DNA from: Alviniconcha marisindica
Lineage: Eukaryota > Mollusca > Gastropoda > Provannidae
Direction of reading: 5' to 3'
NCBI GenBank assembly: GCA_018857735.1
Contig: JABMCL010003192.1
Span: 292,501-356,500 of the forward strand
Length of the DNA stretch: 64,000 bases
Of this stretch, positions 28,505-40,610 are shown in pieces. A program made the translations under genes and the position numbers. How positions within the stretch are numbered: position 1 is the first letter of the stretch; each line of letters begins with the position of its first letter. The notes beneath the pieces were generated by a model. It was given only the letters and a program-made list of their open reading frames with translations, was not told where the DNA came from and searched no databases.

Positions 28505-28665
28505 TATGTTTGAGGAGGGTGGGTCAGGAGGCAGGTCAGGAGGCGGGGGGGGGGGGGGGGGGGAGGAGGTCAGGAGGGGGTCAGGGTCAGGAGGCGGGGT
28601 CAGGAAGGGGGGGGGCTGAGGAGGGGGGTCAGGAAGGCGGGTCAGCGGGGGGGGGGGGGGGGGGG
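28505..28665 (+). repeat. G-rich 'ggtcaggaggcggg' repeat and G runs
   Basis: Repeated GGTCAGGAGG/GGTCAGGAAGG units with G runs of up to 19. Potential G-quadruplex cluster. Confidence 0.88.
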
Positions 28666-28947
28666 AACAGAGAAAATGTGCAAGTGCACTTATTTAAAAT
28701 ACGTTGCAACAATAAAGACCAGGAGTTTCTGTTTTTATTGTACATACTTTCTCTTCATTGTCGAATGTACAAAAACAGACAAGTCATGGCGATGATAAAG
28801 ACCGATACAGATATAAGCAATGTATGGATACTTTCAGGTTTATCGATTTTGTACCAACATGAAAACCGACCACTCAGTCAATCCGCAATCAAAGCAATAA
28901 AGGACATTATATATTTTTCAAAAGAATCGTTTCTCCCTCTCCTGTGA

Positions 28948-29136
28948 TCTTGAAAACAGATCAAGGTAAGAGAAGCTGACATGATCATATGAAGTTTGAC
29001 AGCTGTTACAAGGTTATTGCCAAGCAAGGTTTCAAAGACCTTGCTTGATCAAGGTAACAGAAGCTGACATGATCATCTAAAGCTTGACAGACGTTATAAG
29101 GTTATTGCCAAGCAAGGTTTCAAAGACCTTGCTTAA
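28948..29136 (+). repeat. Two tandem copies each ending in a hairpin
   Basis: The unit 'gatcaaggtaacagaagctg' through 'gcaaggtttcaaagacctt' occurs twice, about 94 bases apart. Each ends in a 9-bp perfect stem, AAGCAAGGT and ACCTTGCTT around TTCAAAG. Confidence 0.85.
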
Positions 29137-29139
29137 ATA

Positions 29140-30960
<1,821 letters not shown>

Positions 30961-31841
30961 CAAGTGCTTCATATTATATCAGTCTCAGTCTGTCACTCTT
31001 GGGCAAAGAGAAGATAGCTCCTTTCTCAGTGCAAACTTCTGAAAATCCTTCTCAATTGAAATGTATATATATGTCATATTCTATCCACACTGTACAATTA
31101 TTGCGCATGAAACTCAAGTTGATGATAGCATTTTCTGATGATCAGAAACTCTTCAAATGAGTAAATAATATCACTTTACCACCACCCCCTCCCCAACCCC
31201 CCAAAATGTAATAACAGCACACATGCACTCATTTTCTTAACACAGGGACAGTGCATGGATGTCACAAGACAACAGACAGGCATACATTTCAAAGGGCACA
31301 AGAGGGGGTTCGGGTGGAGGAGAGAAGAGTAGGGAGGGGGTGGGCAGAGGGTGGGGGGGGGGGGGGGGGGTGGGGGAGGAAAACACATGCACTGAATTCT
31401 TTTTCTACCCAGACCAACACCCGGCCACCAACTGACCAAAGCAACACAATTCCACCGTTCACACATGCGTGTGTGTGTGTGTGCGTGTGTGTGTGTGTGT
31501 GAATGTGTGCTGCAGATGTAACTTCAAGCATACATGGTCTTGTCTTTGTCATACTTGGAGCGCACATGTGCCTTCATTCATTGTCTAAGGCTGTTGTCAA
31601 ACTCGGCAGGACTGCAGTTTAGCCACTGAATTCACTCAAACTCAAAGCATTCATTGTTCAAAATTTCCCACTGCAATCGAGTCCCACCGATTGCCATTTT
31701 CGCTGGTGCCGTGTGCACAGGGTGTGGGTACGTCAGTGTGTCCCACAGGCCAAATGTCAGATTGGCAGAGTCCATCAGTGCTGCGATGGGATGATACAAA
31801 TTTGCCTCTGATCCAGCCACCCGCTGGAGATCACAAAACAA

Positions 31842-32351
31842 CCCAGTAAACATGCCGGATCCGATTCGCATCCGGTCCGGATCAGCTGGCCAGAAGCGGG
31901 CCGGATGATTCTTTGCACACCAGCTTGCTTCCGGACCGGATCCGTTTGGCCAAAACCTGACACAATCAGCCAGAACTAAATCGGATCCGGGCTGGTTTTG
32001 CACAATGTTATCCGGGACGTCTGTGGATGAACGAAACCGAGTCTACAAGTGGGAAACTGGTAGTGGGCCGGTTGCGTCCTGCCAGAAACCGGGCCAGATG
32101 ATTCCTGCACACCAGCTTGCTTCCAGACCAGATGCGTTTGGCCAAACCCTGACCAGGCCATCCAGATCGGATCCGGGTCGGTTTTGCACAACATGACCCA
32201 TGCCTTCTTTGGAAAAACGGAGCTGAAATGGATGCGGAAAGTCGGAACCGGCATATACCATCCGGCCCGATTCTGGCTGCATGCTGGCCGCAATGGCCAT
32301 AACTGGCCGTAACCAAAACGCTTCCTGATCGGATCCGGCATGTTTACTGGG
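31842..32351. mobile_element. 510-bp TIR element family D
   Basis: Begins 'cccagtaaacatgccggatc' and ends with its exact reverse complement; the perfect terminal inverted repeat is 24 bases. Inside are direct subrepeats of about 190 bases ('gcacaccagcttgcttcc' at about 31915 and 32106; 'ggttttgcacaa' twice) and many GGATCCG motifs. No transposase frame. A MITE-like element; flanking duplication is at most 2-3 bases ('aa'). Confidence 0.82.
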
Positions 32352-32670
32352 AAGTGCATCTGCAAACCTCAGAAATTCCCAAAGCTTCCTCGGAAAATCC
32401 AGTGACATTGTTTAAAATGATGAAAGGGACGCTGCGATGAGATTATGATTTTCATGTAAAATGTTAGCAGCACAGGTACTACCACGAGCACCTGAAAACG
32501 CATACAAATTGACAAAATGTGTGATCAGTCTGAAGGCCACATCGGTAAACTGACCCCTTTGGACAGATGTCTGAATAGTTCTGTGCAAATTTTACTTTTC
32601 TTGCGTTTCTAACCCCCTCCCCCCTTTTTCCCCCCTTCTTTTTCTCCTTCTGCAAAGACCAAAATGTGGA
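32352..32670. other. No feature recognised
   Basis: Flank between the TIR element and a GA tract. Nothing coding is supported. Confidence 0.5.
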
Positions 32671-32672
32671 GG

Positions 32673-32675
<3 letters not shown>

Positions 32676-32750
<75 letters not shown>
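32676..32750 (+). repeat. (GA)n microsatellite
   Basis: About 35 GA units, preceded by GGGA repeats. Confidence 0.96.
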
Positions 32751-32753
<3 letters not shown>

Positions 32754-32884
32754 AACAAAACAAAAACAACCTTCTTGTGGCCTGCCATGAAGAAATGAAT
32801 CGACAGAATATCAAGTTTCCTCACCAAAACATTTATTTCCCTTCCACAGTTCAAATAAGTGAGGACAAAACTTCATCATCAGAG

Positions 32885-33262
32885 AATGCCACCTAGTCTT
32901 GGCATTCCAGACAGTACAGTGGATGTTTTGCAATGCCAGTTAGTCTTGGCATTCCAGACAGCACAGTGGATGTTTTGCACTGCCAGCTAGTCTTGGCATT
33001 CCAGACAGCACAGTGGATGTTTTGTAATGCCAGCTAGTCTTGGCATTCCAGATAGCACAGTGGATGTTTTGCACTGCCAGCTAGTCCTGGCATTCCAGAC
33101 AGCACAGTGGATGTTTTGTAATGCCAGCTAGTCTTGGCATTCCAGACAGCACAGTGGATGTTTTGTAATGCCAGTTAGTCTTGGCATTCCAGACAGTACA
33201 GTGGATGTTTTGTAATGCCAGCTAGTCTTGGCATTCCAGAAAGCACAGTGGATGTTTTGCAG
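32885..33262 (+). repeat. 47-bp minisatellite, eight copies
   Basis: Exact 47-base spacing of 'tagtcttggcattccagaca' (32894, 32941, 32988 and onward). Units are over 90 percent identical by eye, and each contains ATGCCA...TGGCAT inverted segments. No spacers, so not CRISPR. Confidence 0.93.
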
Positions 33263-33349
33263 CAGATGGATTTTGAAGGAAAAGGAACAGAAAAAAAAAA
33301 CTGAAACACCCATCCAAATAAGAACCACCGGTATGCATGTTAAAAATCT

Positions 33350-33670
33350 GAAACAGAACAAGGCCGAAAGCGCTCGTGCAGAATCAACACACAAGGGAGT
33401 TAATTAGCGCTTGAAAGACATCACACAAGCACAACAAAGACCCGAGTCGCCTACGGTAACTCTCACCTGGAATGCATGTAAATACAAGGCGCATAAACTC
33501 CACCAGAGGTGCATCAGTTTTGAGGACATACCTCTGGTGGAGTTTATGTACCCTATATTTACACACATGCCGGGTGAGACTTACTGTAGGCGACTCAGGT
33601 CTTTGTTACACGCTGTGCTTGTGTGACATCTTTCGAATGCTAATTAACTCCCTTGTATGTTGATTGTATG
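33350..33670. mobile_element. Foldback element family B, copy 2 (intact)
   Basis: Left arm 'caacacacaagggagttaat' through 'ataaactccaccagaggt'; right arm is its inverse, 'acctctggtggagtttatgt' through 'aattaactcccttgtatgtt'. Arms of about 140 bases with a central 'gcatcagttttgaggacat'. 'tctgaaacagaacaaggcc' upstream also precedes the 40.86-kb copy, so the element may extend further left. Confidence 0.85.
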
Positions 33671-34250
33671 TAAAAATTTGTTGCTTTTACTGTTGCATCC
33701 ACTCCAGCTTACTTCACACTATTCTGGCCGAGAATATCAGGATATTTTGGAGGAAAAGGAAGAGAAAAAGCTGAAACACCCATCCCAATAATTATTATTG
33801 GCCTGCGTGTTAATAACTGGTTGCATTTACTGTTGTATCCACTCCAGCTTACTTGACACTGTTATGGCTGGAGAATACCAAGAAGAGCTCAAAACAAACA
33901 AAAATGAAAATATATTTTCGCTTAAAATTTCTGTTGATTTTATGCAGAAACTATAAAGTGGGTTCTTTTCTCAGTCTGCCTGACGGTGTGTGTTTGTATC
34001 CCTCAAGACCAAACAATAAAGAAAACACTTGTCACTTCTATCACATGATATCTCACCAACAATGGGAGCACACCACGCTTTACATGATCCCAAAAATACA
34101 TACATAAAAAATAATCACATAAACAAATATTATATTCCTGTATAATAATAACAAATTATTTATGGCGCCCCATCTTGGAAGAACCTGGGGGCAAAGCAGG
34201 GGCGCGCATTCATACACACGTAAAATTGCACGCATACCCACACCCTACCC
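33666..34250. other. Gene-free stretch with a small duplication
   Basis: 'cactccagcttact' and 'ttttactgttg' flanks at about 33685-33790 recur at about 33805-33870. No exon was recognised. Confidence 0.5.
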
Positions 34251-34254
34251 ACAG

Positions 34255-34372
34255 ACATGCACGCACACACACACATGCATGCACACACACACACATACGC
34301 ATGCACACACACACACACACGCACGCACACACGCATACACATTCACACACACACACATACACGACAATACAC
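34255..34372 (+). repeat. (CA)n with CATGCA variants
   Basis: Interrupted CA repeat containing ATGCATGC and ACGCACGC. Confidence 0.92.
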
Positions 34373-34374
34373 AC

Positions 34375-36770
34375 GTTACTCATGTGCAAGCACAAAGCGG
34401 CCTTAGTACGTGACAGGAAAACTGAGACACTCAACAGCACTTTGCACTTCCAGCCGACCCTGCTATTCATCACCCAAGAGAATTGGTTTCTAAATTCTTA
34501 TGCTATATCAAATCAACGGGACATTTTGCCAAAATATTTTTAATTTCAAAATTTTCTTTGGCTCTTTTCTATCTGTTCGGCAAACATGTTTTGTGAAGGT
34601 TAGCCAACCCCCCCGCCTCCTCTCCCCCGACAATAACAATCACATACTTTTAAAAGTAAAAGAGATTGATCATTGTGGATAGTGTTAAAGTTCCTCCAGA
34701 GTTTGTCATTACATTTCAATGGAAATGCACTTGACTGTAGTTGGGCTCATGACTACTCTTTTGTAAAAAAAGCATGCGGTTCAGCTGAAACATACACAGC
34801 ACTACACCAAAGCTGACCACCCTTGTCATTTACACCAACCATTTCTGCTACGGCATCATCTGGTGCCACCCACCTGGATTCAACTGTATCTCAGGTGTGC
34901 GTGCATGTCAAACGAGGGAAGTGGTCCTAGAGAAGAAGAAAAAAAAGGGACTCTGCACGAGTGATGACAGTCGTGAATGCACAAGGTGCATTGGGCTAGA
35001 AGGGTCAGAGGCACAATCCCTGACAAACTGTTGAAAGTCAGACAAAAATCAGCACAATCTCCAGCATTTTTTAGTCCCAAGGTGCATTTCATCAGAATGA
35101 CCTGAAGCATGCACTCTGGAAAAAAAAGCAAGAGTGAAGTCATAAAATCTGTGCAACCTGGGGCTTTTATTCCTTTAGCACAAGTTCAGTAGCATCAAAA
35201 CACCTTTTTAGAATTTTGGCTCGTGATAGTTTTTCAGAAATAAAGCCACTGCTTTATCCATGCAAACTGCAAACTTCAAGCTACTGAAATCAGGATTCCG
35301 GTCACCTAGTATTTTGACTGAAATTAGGGATTCAGCTGGTTCCCACCTCTGACACATTGTAAACGACTGTGAAGATGAGGGTATTCATGCACACGCATTC
35401 TGTGAAGATGAAGGAATTCATGCACACGCATTCACACACCCGCATGCAGCTGCCATGTGAGGCTTGCCTGCTGCTGCCAAACCTGAGATTCTGTCGGTTT
35501 GAGCCATGCGGAGAGTGAGTATAAAATAGATCTGTATCACAGGAACACAACCAGCGCACTCTTCAAGTCAACCAGTGGATCAACACCGAGGAACAGAGTT
35601 AGTGGGTTAGTATTTGGATTTTAGCGTCCTGTCAACTGCACTGGTTCACCTCAGGACAATCAAACTCTCATAAGGAAAGTCACGCTTCAAAACTCTTCTC
35701 ATGCCCAATAGCTTTTTTAAAGTCAATCCACAAAACCAACCCTTCCACAGACAGGAAACAAAACATACACAAATTTTTGAGGAGCTATACCCTTAAATAT
35801 TACCCTTGTTAAAAGAGCAGACAAGGCTAGGACATGCTGGTATCGTTAACCATTATGTCTGATTTATTGATACCAGATTTTTTTTAATATGAAAAAAGGG
35901 ATGGACAGAAACAATAAAAATAAACACTATGATATAAATATATAATGGCAAATACCAGTGCCATATGGCAGCAAGCTGCACATACCACCTACCATCATCT
36001 CCTTGCTGCTCAACAAAAGCCATGCAAAAAAAACTCTTAAAGAAAAATGTCTGAGAATTTTTTGGAAATAAATCAGGAGAATGGACCGTTAGCAGAAAAC
36101 TGACAAGCCAGAAAGAGCAAGAGGACTAGGCACAAAAACCAGGCAGGAGATAGGAAAGGGGAATCAAATGACAGCCCTGAGATTCCAGACAGGGGGTGGG
36201 CCACCAGACATCTCTGGCCACTCTTTGGGGTCAAACAAGTTGTTGTTTTTTGGTTTGTTTTTAACAGGACACCACAACAAATATTTTGTGGCTGCCCTTT
36301 GTGTTGGGCAGAATTTTGTCTTTTGAGATCCCAGAGTACATTCTTGTCATTGCCCTTATAAGTTATATGTCCCTTATGGTTGACATCAAGTTGACAGCAT
36401 AAAACATTACCAACTAAAAAAACTTCTCTGCTGTTGTCGTTTGCTTCTGGACTACAGGTTACTCATGGCAGGTTGTACTGGAATACCCCTGTGCTCATGA
36501 TGTGTCACCATAGCAACAGGATCCTGATCACATTCCCAATCTACCAATCTATACACCACAGGCAATAGGTTGATTAAAAAATGTCTTTAAAAAATCTGCC
36601 AACCTACACCCAAAAGTTGACATGTCTATTCCCAAAAGTCCACATTCCAGAAATTCCACAAGCATTCCAAAACATCCATGGACCTGTTCAAAAACAAGCA
36701 CTGTGGAGTTGAATGATCTGTTCTGAAGCATCATGGCTCTATCAAAAATAAAAATCCACACCTATTTATT
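34375..36770. other. Gene-free stretch downstream of the RWD-RING gene
   Basis: No exon, RNA gene or intact element recognised. A duplicated segment 'tgtgaagatgagggtattca' and 'tgtgaagatgaaggaattca' plus 'tgcacacgcattc' lies at 35369-35433. 'ttttagcgtcctgtcaactg' near 35622 resembles repeat A-type sequence only weakly. Confidence 0.45.
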
Positions 36771-37182
36771 TCAGTGTCCACCAATCTAGTCCATGAGTCC
36801 AGGATCTGTTCCCAAGTGTCCATGGATTGTTTTTATTTGAGTGGGCCTGTTCCAAAGAGTCCACAGATCTGTTTGAGGGAGCAATGGATCTGTTCCAAAG
36901 AGTCTACAGATCGATCTGAAGAAGCAATGGATCTGTTCCAAAGTGTCAATGGATGTATTCTATTGAAGGGCTCAATGGACCGGTTCCGGTGTACACAGAC
37001 CTATACAAGTGTCAACAGATCTTATCTATTCAACAGAGCAATGAACCTGTCCCAAAGTCTTCATGGATCTATTCTATTCAAGGAAGCAATGGGCCTGCCA
37101 CAAAGTGACCTTGGACTTTTCTCATTGTTGTTTTTGTTTTGTTTTGATAATGCAATAGCCATGTTCAAGAGAGTCCATGGAG

Positions 37183-37217
37183 TTACTCCAGAAAGAGAAT
37201 GACCTCCAGCTCTTGGA
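37183..37217 (-). pseudogene. Copy of the RWD-RING stop-codon segment
   Basis: On the minus strand 'gagctggaggtcattctctt' and 'tctggagtaactccatgga' parallel the real 'gagctggaggaggtcatgg' and 'tctggagtagctccatgga' at 37343-37376. The copy would read QELEVILFLE-stop versus RELEEVMDFLE-stop. It lies about 160 bases past the real stop. Confidence 0.8.
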
Positions 37218-37279
37218 CCTTTTTTTTTCTTTCTTTTTTTGTTTCGAGGACACAATAGCCCTGTTCAAAAGTGTCCTTT

Positions 37280-37285
37280 TTTATT
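37280..37285 (-). terminator. Candidate polyadenylation signal AATAAA, RWD-RING gene
   Basis: AATAAA on the minus strand 58 bases past the stop codon. Another lies at 36765-36770. Which is used cannot be told from sequence. Confidence 0.35.
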
Positions 37286-37342
37286 GTTGTTTTTGTTTCT
37301 ATTTTGAGGATGCAATGGCCCCGTTCCAAAGTATCCATGGAG

Positions 37343-37482
37343 CTACTCCAGAAAGTCCATGACCTCCTCCAGCTCTCGCTGCTTGGCCTGCTTGTGGGCC
37401 CAGCGCTGCTCCATGACGGAGGCTGAGATCCGCCACTTCTCATGGAATATCTGCTTCTTGTCCACTGGGCAAAATTTGCTGG
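37343..37482 (-). CDS. RWD-RING exon 7 (stop)
   Basis: Acceptor TTGTTTTCAG, stop TAG at 37345-37343. Starts by completing Ala281, then SKFCPVDKKQIFHEKW and a helix ending EEVMDFLE. The last RING ligand position is Asp288 rather than Cys. Confidence 0.87.
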
Positions 37483-39622
37483 CTGAAAACAAGAGGACAC
37501 CTGGTTACAGTGCTGAAATCATTTCCAACCTAATGAATATCTAAATCGTTTCGTGAACTCTAGGCAAACCAAGGCTCTAGGCTGAAAACAAGAGGACACC
37601 TGCTTATGGTGCCAAACCTTTTCCAACTTAATGAATAACTTAGTCTTTCATGAGCTCTAGGCAAACCAAGGTGCTAGGTTGAAAACAAGAGGACACCTGC
37701 TTTTGCATGGCATGGGCTAACTCCATGCAGATAGACACATGCTTGATCAGTTGAGTAGAAGCGGAAGTAGAGACAGTGCCTCAAAAATAACACATTTCTT
37801 GAGGGAAGTAACTAAACGGCACAAACAAAAACGCACGCACAGACAAATGAAAGGATCAGGCTGCATGCACATACACATAAAAAAATCAGGCTAACACGTT
37901 TTCCAAAAGATACAGCTATCCTCTTTTATGCACATCCCTCCACTCCACCCACACACACACACATCACACATACCTCCAAATGGTGGGGTCTTCATGTACT
38001 TATCCAGACAGCTGAAGTGGAAGAGGTGGCCACAATACACGCGCTCTATTCCATCCTCCCTCCCCAGGTTCTGAAAATCAAACCAGTCCAGAGAAAACTA
38101 AACACCTTCCTGTCCAGGTTCTGAAAAATCACACGTCCAAAGAAAACTAAACACCACCCTATCCTGGTTCTGAAAAATCACACCAGTCCAGAGAAAACTA
38201 AACCCCTCCCTGCCTGCCCAGGTTCTGAAAATCACACCATTCCAGAGAAAACTAAACACCTTCCTGTCCAGGTTCTGAAAAATCACACCATTCCAAAGAA
38301 AACTAAACACCTCCCTGTCCCGGTTGTGAAAAATCACACCAGTCCAGAGAAAACTAAACACCTCCTTGCCCAGGTTCTGAAAATCAAACCACTCCAGAGA
38401 AAACTAAACAGCAAACACTAAAATAACACATCTGGTGTCATATGACATGGATGATGACTTTATTTTTTTTAATAACTTGCCTTGGGATCTTTTACATGCG
38501 CAACCAAGAAATATGTGGGGCCAACACGCAGATGTGTATTCCCCACATATGGATGGGAATGAATGCAAAGCTGGGGAAAAATCAGTACAAAACTGAAAGC
38601 AGTCACAGTTAATTTCAAGAGCACAACTTAAAAGTCTTTTTTGCAGACATTGAAGTCACTATGCAACACGTAATGATGGTGCGCATGTTCACTAAGAATA
38701 AACAAAATCACATGTAAACAAACTAAACAAACAAACAAACCTCTCTGTTACCATCACATGAAGAAAAAATTAACATCAACTGCCAGTTCGCCAGACAACA
38801 TGCAAGTGAAGCACACTCCACCCTCCAATTTTCTAAAATTGTATGTTAACCAATTCATGGGATCACGAAAGGGACCAATTTTTCCATGTGAAATACAGCA
38901 GAACTGTTACTGAAAACAGGTGTGAACTTTCTCTTTGTCCTGACTAGAGAACAAACTACTCACGGTGGGCTCCTCAGGCAGGATCCGTTCCCTGCACAGG
39001 GGACATGACTCCATCGGGTAGCGCTTCACGCAGTCCCTGATCAGGTACTCACACACCGGGCGAATGGACGGCCTTGGCACAAACGGGGGATCTCTGAAAC
39101 ACCATGTTCTCTATGTGTACATTACTGTTTGCCATGTGAAAAGTGGCGCTCAAACAATTGTTGTATGCAGACGGCCTTGGCACAAGAAACACAGTGTTCT
39201 GTATGTGTACATTACTGTTTCGTGCCATGTGAAAAGAGGCGCTCAAACAATGGTTGTATGCAGACAGCCTTGGCACAAATGAAGGCTCTCAGAAACAGTG
39301 TTCTGTATGTGTACATTACTGTTTCATGCCATGTGAAAAGAGGCGCTCAAACAATGGATGTGCGTAGATGGCCTTGGCACAAATGAAGGGTCTCTGAAAT
39401 ACCGTGTTCTGTATGTGTACATTACTGTTTCATGCACTGCGAAAAGAAACCCTCAAACAGTGTGTGGACGGCCTTGATGCAAATGGAGGCTCCCTGCATT
39501 GTGGATACATACGTGTACATTACTGCTTCGTGCACTGTGAGAAGAGGCCCTCACAGAATGGATGTGTGTGGACAGCCTTGGCACAAATGGAGGATCTCTG
39601 AAATACTGTGTTGTGTGTGTAC

Positions 39623-39715
<93 letters not shown>

Positions 39716-40026
39716 GTGTGTACACTACTGTTTCATGCATGATAAGAAGAGGCCCTAACAGTGTAACACAATGCATATATATATATGTGTGGACAGCCTT
39801 GGCACAAATGGAGGATCTCTGAAATACTGTGTTGTGTACATAATATGTGTGTGTGTGGTGTGTGTTGTGGGTGTGTGTGTGTTGTTGTGTGGGGTTGACC
39901 TACTGTTTCATGCCATGATAAGAAAGGCCCTAACAGTGTAACACAATGCATATATATATATATGTGTGGACAGCCTTGGCACAAATGGAGGATCTCTGAA
40001 ATACTGTGTTGTGTGTGTACATATAA

Positions 40027-40064
<38 letters not shown>

Positions 40065-40574
40065 GTGTGTGTACACTACTGTTTCATGCATGATAAGAAG
40101 AGGCCCTAACAGTGTAACACAATGCATATATATATATATGTGTGGACAGCCTTGGCACAAATGGAGGATCTCTGAAATACTGTGTTGTTCATACATATGT
40201 GTACGCTGTCTCACTTGGGTTTCTTTCGGAGTGGCGGCTGCACACACTGTCTGGCAATCTCAACGGCCTGTGCCTGGAAATTGACCTTCAGAAAACGGGG
40301 CAAGTTGTGTTCCATCACCTCTGTCCTGTTTGTAAAGAAAGGCACACAGTAAAGAAATGGACTTTGAGGGGAAATCATAAAAAAAGGCTCACTGTATGAG
40401 AGAATCCATCCTCCACAAAGAGAGACATATAAGATAAGATTGTTTATTCTCCATGCTAAAATCATTCACAGAAACCTGTCTTTTGTCTGCACATTATGTA
40501 ACATTACACTCCGATTAAACTCGCCTCTGTAGAAGGCATGTGGCTGCCCAGGTGGTAGGGTAACAAGAAAATGG

Positions 40575-40610
<36 letters not shown>

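Larger units (their letters stand above)
36780..37342 (+). repeat. Degenerate 3'-flank array of the RWD-RING gene
   Basis: Repeated 'gatctgttccaaagtgtc', 'catggatctattctattc' and 'gcaatggatctgttccaaa' at roughly 45-base spacing. At its right edge the units include a copy of the gene's stop-codon region (37183-37217). Confidence 0.75.

Noticed and set aside
32885..33262. CRISPR array
   Set aside because: The 47-bp units are contiguous without unique spacers, and the genome is eukaryotic.
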